Below, piece after piece: positions 1 to 11,290 of a stretch of 64,000 nt of DNA. Source of the DNA: Euonymus europaeus. Taxonomy: Eukaryota > Streptophyta > Magnoliopsida > Celastrales > Celastraceae. The notes under the pieces were generated by a model, which saw nothing but the letters and a program-made list of their open reading frames with translations, had not been told where the DNA came from and did not search any database. The stretch covers positions 16,391,001 through 16,455,000 of the forward strand of contig OY756971.1 in the NCBI GenBank assembly GCA_963580455.1. The letters run 5' to 3'. Both the position numbers and the translations under genes were made by a program. Numbering within the stretch: the first letter of the stretch is position 1; each line of letters starts with the position of its first letter.

Positions 1-511
1 CCAGGGACTAGGTTCAATAGGACAACACAAGTTAGGTGTAACTTAAGCGTAAGTAGTGCGGAGTTTACTCCAACTCATTCCTATGATGCACAAAGCACTA
101 GTAGATTGTGCAAATAAGGATAAGCTATGCTTTTAATGATTACTATATCTTGTAATAAACAAGTGGAGTATTGGAGAATACTCTTGATAGATAATCACCT
201 ATATGAGTGAAGAGTATGGCCGACTCTATGAAAATATGTTAAGGCAATATTTTCTAAATCACTCACGAAACCCAAGAAGTTCATGGCCGAAATAATGAAC
301 ACAATCGAGAACCAATTATGAATTTGGTCAATATTGTGTGGTGTCTGTTGACTGGGCTTACACGAACAACTGGCAGTTCAAGGCGATAGATTTTCACTAA
401 AGAAGGTTCAAAGCCAAAAGCTACCTATCTTGATGCAGTATTGATTCTATTGCACTCTCAAAATTATTTCAGTGTCTGAACAGTCGTCTATTTCCATTCA
501 ATGTGGGGGAT
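1..511 (+). mobile_element. Copia-type retrotransposon, 3' internal end and polypurine tract
   Basis: No long open frame survives here. The stretch ends in a purine-rich tract (atgtggggga, 501-510) directly before a sequence beginning TGTTGG. That is the normal arrangement of a polypurine tract and the start of a 3' LTR. I read it as the untranslated tail after pol of a plus-strand Copia-type element whose coding part lies left of the window. The superfamily is inferred from the TGTTGG/CCAACA termini and short LTR, not from protein. Confidence 0.55.
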
Positions 512-1142
512 TGTTGGAAATGAAGGTTAAAACTATGGTGGTCAACCATAGTTTGACCAAGATTTAATAACTAATGGATGTGAGTTATTAAATTATAATT
601 GTAAGGCCTTAATCTTCAATATGAAGAGAATAGATTGGAGTTTAATTTGGTTCAAAACCTATTTAAGGTTGAATGGAAATTGACTCCAAAATTGGCAAGA
701 AAATCATGAAAAATGTCAAAAATCCCACATTGGAAAAATACCAAATGTGGTTGGTAGGCTTTCCTATATAAGGAGAGTTTTGACATTAAGTCATAGATAT
801 ATACAAAAATATTCTTATTCTCCCTTCTATATAGAAATTGGGCTTAAACAAGCTATAATTTCTATAAGTATAATTTTTGAGAGTGTTGTTCATAGTGGTT
901 CGATCAGTCCACTTGTATAGCAGTGCCGCTTACCAGTGGTTTGGGGCGTTGTATCTTGGGAAGGGATTGTCCGGAAAGCTGAGGCACCAGTTGGCGGGGA
1001 CAAATTCTCTTTAAGGAGATTCGCTTACGCGTACCTCGCTCCTACAGTTTGTTTCTGTCGACATTTCGGTAATTTATTTATGTAATTTTAATTGTGTTTA
1101 TAATTGCTACTATTTTCAATTATGCATGGTAAATGTCCAACA
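512..1142 (+). mobile_element. 3' LTR of a Copia-type retrotransposon
   Basis: This 631-bp LTR starts TGTTGGAAATG and ends ATGTCCAACA, so TGTTGG/CCAACA form a perfect 6-bp terminal inverted repeat. A polypurine tract lies just upstream. A TATA box (TATATAA, 765-771) is followed by a likely transcribed R/U5 portion. The 5-bp target duplication should start at 1143 (AAAAG), but the matching copy lies outside the window. It could also be a solo LTR, although the polypurine tract argues for a 3' LTR. Confidence 0.75.
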
Positions 1143-1837
1143 AAAAGAAGAATGGCGCAGCTACAGTTGAGCGCGACTCTTCCCATGGAACTGTAGCAAG
1201 AAAACAAGATGGAGATTACTGTGCAGTAGCTGCTGTGGGATGAAATTTCACAAAACAGCTCACATGAATCTTCAATTCAGCGAGAGACCCCATTTGCAGT
1301 GGCTGCTATGGAAGGTCTAAGATGTTTAGTGTGCAAAATATCAGATGGGATAGCATATTATTTTTTATTTTTTAAATAGCATTAAATTATTGGTATATTA
1401 TTTGTTATTTTTTAATGGAAACAATTTGCGTATAAACATATAACTAGATGTTTTCAACATTATTACTCATTTCAGTCAACCAATCTCATTTGGTATAGTC
1501 ACCAGTCAACCGATCTCATTTGACAAAGGCTTCTTCTTTTTTTAATTTCTTAGCTCACCTACGTGTAATATCATGTATGTATTCTTAACAAGCTTTCAAA
1601 GCATTTTTATAAGATAATAGAATCCTGGGTACTGGTAGGGTCTTTGTAACTCAATCTTCGCCTCTATTTCAATCGAACAATCTCATTTGGTAGAGTCACC
1701 AGTCGACCGATCTCATTTGATATACTGACGTTCCAGATGTAGCCAAACTAGTAAACGCAGTTACATTTTAGTAAATGGTTGACCTGCTATAAAGGTGTTG
1801 ACCTCATTAATCATTGAATTGTGGTCGACCGAAACAC
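1143..1837. other. Gene-free stretch with a short direct repeat
   Basis: No coding sequence is seen. Two related blocks of about 45 bases, near 1488-1530 and 1674-1722, share the order 'ATCTCATTTGGTA...GTCACCAGTC...CGATCTCATTTGA', so one is probably a decayed copy of the other. The surrounding sequence is AT-rich and looks like old repeat. Confidence 0.45.
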
Positions 1838-2189
1838 TCATCCATTTACTAAGCGCTTTAAGTGCGGTAAAGATTCATCTTCTCCTATCAACTCATAGCA
1901 GTAGGATCCAAAGGAGGAAGCCCTTGAGCGTGGGGAATTAAAGAAAGCATTTTTGCATGTTATAAGTAGAAGAGATCTGATACTTTTCCTACTCCCTCTG
2001 TTAAGCAATCGGGAGTGAAACCTAAGGACTGGACTAAACACTCTTTTAAGGTAAGAAGGGTGTTTCGTCTTCTTTCTATAAGGAAAACAACTATTTTCTT
2101 TATTGCTTGAGTTCTTACATCTGATTCGGATGTGGAATTCGGAATATAAAGCACTAATCAAAGGGAATTCTCCGTAATACAAAGAACTG
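1838..2189 (-). other. Possible mitochondrial-derived insertion (NUMT)
   Basis: The base composition and phrasing change here compared with the AT-rich flanks. The minus strand holds an open frame of 114 codons with no recognisable domain. The style of the sequence reminds me of plant mitochondrial intergenic DNA, but this is an impression from memory and not an alignment. No mitochondrial gene is identifiable. An old retroelement piece is equally possible. Confidence 0.25.
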
Positions 2190-2230
2190 ATTCTATTTGA
2201 TATGGCAAAATTGGTCTATCCAATAAGATT

Positions 2231-2500
2231 GTGACACGTGTAAATGTCCACCTCGGACGGGAGGCATTGCGCCTTGCTGGACTGACCAACCTAAAGTATT
2301 ATAGTAGTTCGGTCGGTCGGTCAACCCTGCTCCTACTAGGCCCCTCTTTGGCCGGTGGTTGGTCCGGTCGGTCATCTTCTACAGATTGGTTTGGCCTTCA
2401 ACTGTTAGGTGGTGATGTTGTCATTTGGGCACATAGGTTGGTCGGTCATCCTAAGTTAACGGGATGGTCGGTCGGTCATTGCCGGATCCGAACTTGATCC
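2231..2500. repeat. GGTCGGTC-rich degenerate repeat
   Basis: GGTCGGTC-type tetranucleotide runs recur near 2307-2325, 2364-2380, 2438-2450 and 2464-2480. The 88-codon open frame across them is explained by the repeat. It probably belongs to the U3 of the Gypsy-like LTR piece that follows. Confidence 0.5.
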
Positions 2501-2619
2501 ATTCCTTCTTTAAGGAGTCCTAATCCTATAAGGAATGGAGACCCAAAAGGACTACAACTCCGACAAATGCGCTCAGATAAGGAAGAGAGGAGTTTCATTC
2601 CTAAAGGAATAAGAACTCT

Positions 2620-2900
2620 GTAAATCTCATAAAAGGAGGCCCACGCATCAGGTAAATTTTTACGTCACAACTAGCATTACTGTTGCTTAAGTTGAGAGAG
2701 CTCTCAGAGACCGTGCCCTCCCAACTGAGAATTACCTAACTGACTTGAGCGTCGGAGCGGGCCTCCCCGAACTAATTCGGGGTCCCTCTTAGCTTATGTT
2801 TGCTTACTGTATAGGACATCCAGCTCAGCAATTTAAAGTCTGACCGGACTGATTGGTGTCTAGCTAGGACAGACAGTTTTTGGCATCATCACTATTGAAA
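2620..2900 (+). mobile_element. Gypsy-type LTR fragment (R/U5 signature)
   Basis: The segment contains the phrase GACTTGAGCGTCGGAG (about 2742-2757) followed by a GC-rich stretch. I know this phrase from the transcribed part of many plant Gypsy LTRs and their non-autonomous derivatives. No protein-coding part is attached and I cannot define the ends, so it is a fragment. Confidence 0.5.
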
Positions 2901-3469
2901 CTTCTTCCACCTGCATTTGCAAGAGATATTCGAATTAGGATGCTAAGTTACCTGGTTCTATTTTGAGAAAAGTCCAAGGGAGGAAAGGAAGTTCATTAAC
3001 TCGAGCTGCTTAGTTGTAGGTGGGTATACGAATAGCTTGATATAGAACCAAATTGTGATCGACTGAATAAAATTGTAGGATTAAATTGTGGTCGATTGAA
3101 TCAAGTTGTAGGATTAAATTGCGGTCGACCGAACCCCATAGTAAGAAACTCGGATTAGTTGCTACCATACTTACAAGAAAAGGTATTGTCTTTATTAAAT
3201 TATGGTTATACTAATGCTAATGATGATTCCTCCTAGCAGGCTTGAACTAGAGCCTTGTTGTCGATCGATTGTGATGAAAGGTCAACCGCAACACTAGAAA
3301 TCCCAAAATTGATGATACAAGCCATCAATACCCATCGACAACAGTTAGTGCATTCTTATGGAACACTAATATTATTTTGATCGACACGTTCTGCTACGAA
3401 CTATTCTTAAACTCAAGAAACTTGACTCCGAGAGTAGAGGACAAATTGTATGGATCAGAAATTGTCCAT

Positions 3470-4060
3470 ATGATTCTATGCAAGGCCACATGTGTAGGCC
3501 GCACAGGTCCGATCGATATATAGAGTCCTGCAAACCCACTCCAAATAAAGGCCCAAGAGGCCCAATCAACATATGTAGGCCGCACAGACCCAATCGACAA
3601 ATAGAGGTCCGCGAGCCCACTCCAAAGAAAGGCCCAATCGACATGTGTAGGTCTCAAAGGCCCAAGAGGCATATAAAGGCCCATAAGCCCAGGAGGCCCA
3701 ATCCACTTAAAGGTTTGAGGACCAAAGCCGGGCGCATGACAACTCATAGTTCACGTAACCGACATGGGAGATCGACCACTATAAATATAAGAGGTCCTAG
3801 CCTCATTAACTCTCTCAACAACTTGGTACTCTCTCTCTCTCTCTAATCTTTCACTTCTCTCGCTATAAATTCCATAACCGTCATCTAGCTTGACCTTGGG
3901 AGCGTCAACGGTCGGCACCACACCGGTGACCCCCTGATTTGGAGCACCTGATGATCGATCTTCTAGTATTTCCTTGCAAGTTGTCGAAGGCCTCCTCCGA
4001 ACTTACAAATTGATTGTAGATTTTTGGGTCTACAGGAGCCTCCTCCCATTCCAAATTTGG
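3470..4060 (+). mobile_element. Second Gypsy-type LTR fragment with tandem repeats
   Basis: The piece starts with an imperfect tandem array. Units begin near 3489, 3570 and 3642, giving periods of 81 and 72 bases, and the shorter spacing lacks one 9-base GGCCCAAGA-like block. A TATA box (TATAAATA, 3780-3787), a CT run (3832-3844) and a phrase resembling 'GACTTGAGCGTC' (near 3890) followed by CGGCACCACACCGGTG are LTR-like. The 122-codon open frame over the array is a by-product of the repeat. This repeat ends about 300 bases before the PPR start codon. Confidence 0.55.
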
Positions 4061-4264
4061 AGCACCTGCACCCTTTTTTTTCCTTTCATTTTTTCCTTTC
4101 ATTTTTTCCTTTTTTCCATCGTCTCGATCATGTTTGGAGAGTGAAAAATGTTGTCATTGTAGCTCCTGCAATTCATCCAGTAGACGACACTTGCTGGCCT
4201 GGATTTTGCCGAGCTACTAGGCTTGCTAGCGGTCCTGTATGGACCTGCGTCTCTTCATCCTCAC

Positions 4265-4301
4265 TGGGCCGTCCTTCTACCGGGCCTGGCCTTTCTATAA
4301 A
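4265..4301 (+). promoter_or_regulatory. Likely promoter of the PPR gene: site II-like element and TATA box
   Basis: TGGGCC at 4265-4270 fits the plant 'site II' consensus (TGGGCC/T), which is common upstream of nuclear genes for mitochondrial and ribosomal proteins. A TATA box (TATAAA, 4296-4301) lies about 57 bases before the start codon. Transcription from about 30 bases downstream would leave a 5' UTR of only about 25-30 bases. Another GGGCC lies at 4282-4286. Function is inferred from motif and position only. Confidence 0.5.
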
Positions 4302-4357
4302 GATGTGTGTATTTTATGTGCTAATAACAAACAGCTGAGTCCACACTCCACGGTATT

Positions 4358-5245
4358 ATGGCTCGCTCGTCCTGGCTCTCTCTGTTTCGTTTGAATAAGC
4401 GTAATCTCTTGTTACGCCTCGGCTCTTCTCCCGCCACACTTGCATATTTTCATTCTTCACCATTATTTAGTATACAGCAGCTCGCAATTCTCCGGAGAAT
4501 GTTCAGCTCCGAGGGCTCCTCTAACATCAACACCAAAGTCAACTTCTCTCTCGGTTCAGACTCAGACGAAGATGATAACGACCGTGACAATGGTAAAGCA
4601 GCAAAGGGCTCCATGATGGACAGGAAAAAGCTCCCTTCGCCTTATGATCCATTCCGCAAGAACCCTGCCATCGAATTCGAGAACCCAGAGGACTCCAAAG
4701 ACCTGCAGCAAGTCTTCCATAAAATGAGAAGCGAAGGTCTCCTTAATAATGCGGTCAAGATGTTCGATGCTTTGTCTAAGGACGGACTCACTCATGAGGC
4801 TTTGGAACTCTTCGCCCAGATTAAGGATAAGGGTCACATGCCCGACGTCGTTGCCCATACCGCCGTTATTGAAGCCTACGCAAATGCCGGCGGTCAGTCC
4901 AAACAGGCTCTCAAGGCCTTCCTTCGCATGCTTGCCTCTGGGGTGCCACCCAATGCCTATACTTACACTGTCCTCATCAAGGGACTTGCTGCTGACGGCA
5001 AGCTGGGTGACGCGAGCAAGCACCTGATGGAAATGATGGGCAAGGGAATGTGTCCTAATGCCGCCATCTACGCAGCTGTATTGGAGGCATTCGCAAAGGA
5101 GAACAAGGTGGAAGAGGCCAAAGAGCTTTTGGACCAGATGAAAACTAAAGGACTTGTCCCAGACGAGAAGGGTGTGATGGAGAACCTCAGCAGCAAGAGG
5201 GGCCCAGTTTTCAGAACGGTCATAGACATTCTGTCCGGCAAATAA
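4358..5245 (+). CDS. Small P-class pentatricopeptide repeat protein, probably mitochondrial
   Basis: This single-exon gene encodes 295 residues. Residues 1-50 are rich in Arg, Ser and Leu with almost no acidic residues, as in a mitochondrial presequence. An acidic, low-complexity linker follows (about 65-80). At least three clear PPR motifs follow at 164-199, 200-234 and 235-269, with a weaker one at about 129-163. Each has the helix-turn-helix pattern ending in P-[ND]. The RNA-contacting residues (position 5/last) are T/N, T/N and A/D, so the second and third repeats would favour adenine by the PPR code. No PLS, E or DYW domain is present, so C-to-U editing is not expected of this protein alone. 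It looks very like the Arabidopsis At4g38150-type family of about 300 residues (recalled, not aligned). The first ATG after the TATA box fits this family. Binding of an organellar transcript is inferred. Codon use and integrity look normal, so it is probably a live gene. Confidence 0.92.
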   Translation: MARSSWLSLFRLNKRNLLLRLGSSPATLAYFHSSPLFSIQQLAILRRMFSSEGSSNINTKVNFSLGSDSDEDDNDRDNGKAAKGSMMDRKKLPSPYDPFRKNPAIEFENPEDSKDLQQVFHKMRSEGLLNNAVKMFDALSKDGLTHEALELFAQIKDKGHMPDVVAHTAVIEAYANAGGQSKQALKAFLRMLASGVPPNAYTYTVLIKGLAADGKLGDASKHLMEMMGKGMCPNAAIYAAVLEAFAKENKVEEAKELLDQMKTKGLVPDEKGVMENLSSKRGPVFRTVIDILSGK

Positions 5246-5392
5246 GATCACAACCACTGTTATTCGAACCTTGAACTCGCAGCTCTTTCTTTAGTACCAT
5301 TAAAAAATTGCATCACATTGAACCTCTTTTTCTTACTGTCTGTGACTGTTGGTTAAGGATTGTTAAGGTTCATGTTACCCGTTTGGTGCTTG

Positions 5393-5398
5393 AATAAA
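5393..5398 (+). terminator. Candidate polyadenylation signal of the PPR gene
   Basis: AATAAA lies 148 bases after the stop codon, in an A-rich stretch preceded by T-rich sequence. This is a reasonable 3' UTR length for a plant gene. Alternative signals further downstream are possible. Confidence 0.5.
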
Positions 5399-8150
5399 AA
5401 AAATTCCATTAAAAAAAAGGTTCATGATAGTTGTCCTGCATAGCTTGACCTCATATAACTCATGATGATGCTTGCATTTACTGCTGGCCTTGGAGGAGTA
5501 AGTTTGTTTTTATGTGAAGGTGCTGAAACTGTTTTAGCATTTTATTTAGTTATTAGTAGTATTGGAAAGTTAGGGGTTAGGTTTATTGAATATGCTGGTG
5601 TCTTTTGTCATTTGTTGATGGCAATGTTAACTGATAAAGTTCGGAACGCTTTTGTGTATGGTGATTGAGTAAACACATCATACTGAAAATGGGTATTTAT
5701 TAATGATAAAAGTTTGTTTTCATCATAGGCCACACAAGGCGATTAGCTATCGACTTACGAGTAACCAAGGAAGCTCAATAAAATGTCCAGTTATGATGGA
5801 TGGATTTTTCTAATCTAGCCATAGTTCATTTGCCTGTCAACAATTCTTGCTTTGCTTTTGCTTACTGTGTATGAGAAATTGCCTAAACCCTAAGGCTCCA
5901 CCATACCTATGTTATTGCTGTTTTTGTTGTTTTGGTAAGAATATGCATCAAATGGGGTCTGTTGACGCTTGCCAGTCCCACAAATATCATTTGAAAATTT
6001 CTTCTCTCATTCTGACATTTGTTATTTGTATTGACAAATAGCAAATTCTTGGCAAGGCTAGTTACCACATGTCCAGAGTTTGGATTTCTTGAAATCGCTT
6101 ACCAACCAATTCACTGCCTTTTTTTGCCTTAGACTATCAATTGATCTGTTGAATGTATTCTATCAATAGTCAATTCACTCACTTCTTATGTTAGGCCTTT
6201 TCCTTGAAATGGTTATTTTGTATCAATTATATACCATAATCCAATCAGCATGAGCTACATTGGCCAGTTTACTTTACTTTTTGTTACTATGCTGTGGTTG
6301 GTTCTTTGATATTTTGGTCATATGTGTAATGTTGGAGTTCTTAATGATGATACGATGATTTGTTCTCCATTAATGGCCAATCTGTGGAGGACATGATGAG
6401 TGACATGCACTGTGGGAAGGCAAAAGGTGCTGGCTGATTTAGTTGAAGTCAGGTTGGACTAATTAAGAATTTTCAACCTTTCCCAGACCTTGAAATCATC
6501 CTCAAAAACAAGCCATTGCCAGTGCTTATTGTGTACTGGAGAGATTATTTACTGTTTTGTCACTGTTAACGGAATTCTTGTATTTTTGGTGCATAATTGA
6601 TTGTCATTTGGAGGTATCAAATTTAAGTACTCTTGTAATTCTATTATTATACACAGTAACACCATAGCATTCATACGCGACAGAACATTCGGTCCTTGAA
6701 AACAATATGCTCTTACCCCAATTTAGATGCTGATTCCTGCAGTAGGATTTGCTTTTACTATGTTCGTGATATATTCTATGAAATTTATATTCAAGGTGAT
6801 ATGGTGGGAAAAACCTTTTGTTCTGTAAACTTCTAGAAGGAAAAAGGGGTTTAAAATTAAGTACATAATTTGATTGAGAATCCATAAAAGTTTTTCTGTT
6901 CCTGTGTTTGTCTGTGTGTGGGTTAGTTAGTCTGCATGTGTGAAGTATGATTGTGTTGAATCAGTATGCATAAATATGGTTGTGTTTATAAAAATATTTA
7001 TTCAGGCCAAAATTGGAAGTACCATAAATTCTTGTTTTCAAGTTCTTCATATAGCTAATAAAATGGGAGCAGACTTTATTGATTTTGAGCATAAGGTAGA
7101 TGCATAGACAACTCCTTTCCCGTGCGCATGGCTCTTGCAGTGACCGGGGTCAGGAACAACAGAAAAATTGGAGAGGAGTATTTGGAGAAGGTACATAACA
7201 AAATTCTTCCACGTCTTCCTATCCTTCAAGGTGGCTAATACGTGCATTGGATCGCATCAATTGTTTTATTAGGTATTGTCTAGGCATATTATTTATGCCA
7301 CTCTGAACTTTAAACGACGTGAACCATCATAATTACTTAACTGCGCATTGTTAATTATGAGCTGCACCTATGGTTGCAATCATTGAAGAGAAATCCCAAA
7401 TACAGAAAGAGGAAGGAGACAAAACGTAAGGCAGAGGATGTAAAAAAATGCTTCTTTGGTTTTGTGGTAGTTGCAAAGAAGATGTGTTGATTTGGGGGTT
7501 ACAGTATAGCTGTTCTGTGCTGTGTTTAGCTGCATTTTGGACACAAGGTTTTTAATCATTTGTCTTTGCTTTCAGCACTTAATCCACATATGGTTGAACT
7601 GGAGCTATTTGTGCTATCTTAACTCAGCAAAACTAGAGGTATTTGTGTATCTTTCCCAAGTGTGTTAACTCTTTTACTTTATCAAGATTAAATAATAGTT
7701 GTATAGCTATTACTCGATACTGGTGTTCGTTTGATGTAGGTTTCAGCTGTTTTTTTTTTTTTTTTGCACTTTCGTATTTCTTTTTAATTGAATTTCCGTA
7801 GTACTTGCAGAATTTTGGGCAGCTCTCCTTTTTCTCTTTATATTTTTGAAGGTATTTCCTTGCTCTGGATGAGTGTGTATGTAGTAAACTACGCATACAG
7901 CTAACAGTTTAGGACTATGTAGACACAACTGAAAATTTTATATTTACCCTAGAAGTAAAATGGATTAAAATTTTCATGTGGAAGCATTTAATTGTTAAAA
8001 ATCTTTGAATTTCTGTGTTGATGTTGGAGTGGAACGGAAAGATCTTTTGGATGCTTTATATTGTAAGAGAAACTTTGTTTTGGCCCATAGGTTGTAAGTT
8101 TTCTAGTAGCATTCGTTTGTCACAAATTTGGATACTTTAAAGGCAGATTC
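5399..8150. other. Gene-free stretch downstream of the PPR gene
   Basis: I see no gene here. The longest open frames (68, 93, 66, 87 codons) show no known domain and no splice-compatible partners. The composition is T-rich and non-repetitive, unlike the transposon debris elsewhere, so it may be genuine host intergenic DNA or a long alternative 3' UTR. A poly-T run lies at about 7750-7766. Confidence 0.5.
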
Positions 8151-8399
8151 ACCAATAAGTTTTTTAATAAAAATGTATATTATATTCACTACGTTCAATT
8201 TTTTAATATTCCACTACATTGTTCAAATAATTTTGAACAAAATTACTTTTATTACAATAAATTTTTATGTGTATTACATATGCTGACATCATCAGATTTT
8301 TTTTATTTTTTTATTTTAAAAACTTTAAAAAAGTTTTATCTATCAAAATATAAGTTTGATTTTTTTTTTAAAAAAAATAGATTCATAATAAGCACCAAA

Positions 8400-9470
8400 A
8401 ACTCATTCCAATGAGATCCATGATCGATATGTTTAAATATTTATTCGTCAAATCTTTTGAATGAACTCAGAAGATTTCTCAAACTTATCTAGAATTCAGA
8501 GGATTTCTCAACATTCTCAAAAACCAATCAAAGGATTTTTCAAAATTAATCAAAAAAATTCAGATAATTTCATAAAAATACATCACAAAAATTATAGAAT
8601 TTTTGAAAATCAAACAAAAAATAACCAAAAATTCAAAGGATTTCAAAAACTTGTCTCAAATTTAGAAGATTTACCAAATTATCAAAATAAATCAGAACAA
8701 TTTTTGAAATTAAGCAAAAAATTTAGAGGATTTCATAAAATATGTAATAAAAATTATAATAAGTTTTGAAAATCAAACAAAAAACAACCAGAAAAATTTA
8801 AATCCTAAACTTCTAAACCTAAATTCCAAAATTCGAAATACTAAATTCACTACCTCTGAATTTTTCAGAAATCTTCTAAATGTTAACAATTCTAGTTTTA
8901 ATTTTGAACAAAAAATCTTATAAATAATTCAGAAAAATTTACAAAAATAAGAAGAAAATCGTAAAATTTTACTAACTTATATTCCTAAACACTAAACCTT
9001 AAACCTTGAGCCTTAAACCCTAAAATCGTAAAATTTTACTAACTTATATTCCTAAACCTTAAATCTTAAACCTTGAGTCTTAAGCCCCAAAATCCTAAAT
9101 AATAAATTATAATCTCTTAAACCCCAAAACCTTATACTCTAAACTCTAAACACTAAACTCTAATATCTTAAACTCCAAAACCCAAAACTTTATATTCGAT
9201 TACCAGAAATCCTCTAAATTTCATATAAAAAATTTAGAGGATTTCTCAAAGTCAAACGAAAAAAATCAAAAATTTATACGATTAGAGGATTTCTCAAACT
9301 TTTTCAAAATTCATAGGATTTTACAAAACTCACCAAAACAATTTAGAAGAGTTTTTGAAATTACACAAAAAAAATCAGAGGATTTTTTACACAGAATTCA
9401 GAGAATTTTAGCAAAAATCACCAAAACGGCTAGAAATTGGTGGGGAATCATAATCCTTTCTCTTATGAGC
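8400..9470. repeat. AT-rich tract with recurrent AGAGGATTT and degenerate CCTAAA motifs
   Basis: Two motif families recur. The first is 'TTCAGAGGATTTCTCAAA' and close variants, near 8470, 8500, 8535, 8720, 9232, 9284 and 9380. The second, between about 8805 and 9190, is a run of CCTAAAC, CCTTAAAC and ACCCTAAA words resembling a decayed plant telomere-type repeat. A 102-codon open frame at 8461-8769 is made only of Lys, Asn, Phe and Gln-rich low-complexity sequence and is not a gene. This could be the body of an unrecognised non-autonomous element, but I could not find terminal repeats. Confidence 0.5.
8958..9091 (+). repeat. 67-bp tandem duplication
   Basis: The segment starting ATCGTAAAATTTTACT at 8958 is repeated from 9025. 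Both copies continue through 'AACTTATATTCCTAAAC' and the degenerate CCTTAAAC words. The two copies differ by a few substitutions, so the duplication is not very recent. Confidence 0.75.
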
Positions 9471-10249
9471 TCAATGATGTCTTCGGTTTCTAAAACGGTG
9501 GTCGGAGTTGGCCGGATTGAATGAGAGAAGTTCTAATGGCCATGAGCTTCTCTTCGTGATTTTTGTGGCTACGTGGATGAAAACTTTCGTGGTTTGTTCA
9601 CTTTTGCTCTTGAAAGTTCAAGCTTCGTTTCGGTGGTTACAGCAAGGTTATGTGCGTGAGAGATGGAGAAAGTGTGTGTGAGAGAAAGAGAGGATAAACT
9701 TGTCATTAAACTAGCTAAAATATTGAATTTGTATTTATTAGATCAAGATTCAAATACTTAACGATGTATTGAACTATAACTTTTTTTTAAAGACTGAATA
9801 GAATAAAAAGCTGATATAAAGGGCTTATCAACAAAAAAAAACCTACTTTAAATGATAACATTTTAGGAAAGGAAGGTAAGGGTAATGTAAAAGGCAAACA
9901 ACTCCTGGATGATAAGAGTCAAACTATACACTTAATATATATTGATAAAGAGTATGGCACCTTTTATATTTTATTAAAGATAAAATTGTAGCTAGTTCTA
10001 TTTTATGAAACTTATCAAGGGTAAGGTCACTTATTTAAACATATTTGTAATTAGGTCTAATTTGGTATTGGTTAATTTTTACGTGTTGTGTTCGAATATT
10101 CATTTTTTTTTGTGTGAAATCTATCATATATTTTGAGAGAGAACGTTTTAAAATTTTGTTTATGAAAAAAAAATTGTAGTGGAGTAGACTAGAATACAAA
10201 TAAGATTTTTCAGCGGAATTTAAAGCCTATAACTTCCATTTTATTAGAC

Positions 10250-11290
10250 CTGCTTCCAAATCTCCCTTTATTAAAATCTCTCATTTATGACGAAGGAATA
10301 TCATGGTTACAAGAAGGACCGACACCAAACAAATAGAAACAAGACAAACAAAAAGAAAACACCCTAAACAATGGCCACACAAGGAAGGACCAAGTCCAAG
10401 CCACGAAATCTAAGAAGCAAGAAGCACAAATAGAACCATCAAGCACCTGCAACAAACTCAAATGCAACCTTCACTAAAAAAACATGAGAGGCAAGCCACC
10501 AAAACTGGAAAACAAAAACTTGCACCAAAAACACAAGTAGGCCGTTCCCTAGCTACTTGCACCAAACCGAGCTACAGAACACAAAGAAAAAAGGCAGGAG
10601 CCACACCACTCGATAGTAAAAAATGAAGAGAACCACCGCCAAAATCCAACAACCACAGCCAAGTCAAAACCAACTAAGCAAGCACCGAAACCAGCACAAC
10701 TTCAAACAAAAATCTAAACCAAAGAAAAAATAACTTGGGAGAATCAAGCAATCAAGTCCCGCACGTACCACCACACCTAAATAAAGAACAACACCAAAAA
10801 AAGCACAACCTCCAAAAAATTACTACACCAAGAACACAAGCCTCCAAATAAAGAAACCAAAGACATCACCACAAAGCACTCCACCAAAGATAAACCCCTA
10901 CACAAACCCCACAAGGCCGCAGTACCTCACCAATACACAAAAACACCACCAACACCACCAACAAAAGAACTCTACTGACAAGAACAAAGGAGCCAATGCA
11001 CCACCACAAAAGCACACAATAGCCGAACTAGGAACAAAAAGATCAACAAGAGGGGAGAGACAGACTAAACCAGCCAAGCAATAGAAATAATTGGTCGGTC
11101 AACAACTTTTTTGGCAAGGAAGTTAGCCACTTGATTTGCCTCATGCCAAATATGATTGAACTGAACTAGAGAAAGAGACTCACAAATGTTGAAGAAACAT
11201 TATAATCTTGATCCATCGCCCAAGGAATTTTTTTTTTTTGCAGAAACCAGTTTATATATTTAGAGAATGAGTCTTTATGGTAATAGCACC
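10250..11290 (-). mobile_element. L1-type LINE, part 5: end of RNase H domain and 3' UTR
   Basis: Reading leftwards, 11160-11090 encodes the C-terminal RNase H signature HEANQVANFLAKK, characteristic of plant L1 ORF2. A T/G-rich (A/C-rich on the plus strand) 3' UTR of about 800 bases follows, with AATAAA-type words near 10270 and 10245. No clear polyA tail is visible at the end, so the left boundary is approximate. The Del-like solo LTR at 11291-13188 separates this part from the rest of the RNase H domain. Confidence 0.75.

Noticed and set aside
3478..3846. 122-codon Pro/Arg-rich open frame
   Set aside because: It is generated by the 81/72-base tandem repeat of an LTR relic and ends in a CT microsatellite.
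4562..5257. 231-codon open frame on the minus strand over the PPR gene
   Set aside because: It is antisense to a well supported PPR coding sequence and has no domain; it is a codon-bias shadow.
5462..5668. 68-codon hydrophobic open frame downstream of the PPR gene
   Set aside because: No domain, no promoter or splice partner, T-rich composition; chance is the simplest explanation.
8461..8769. 102-codon Asn/Lys/Phe-rich open frame
   Set aside because: Low-complexity AT-rich repeat; no homology-like pattern, and the repeated AGAGGATTT motif explains it.
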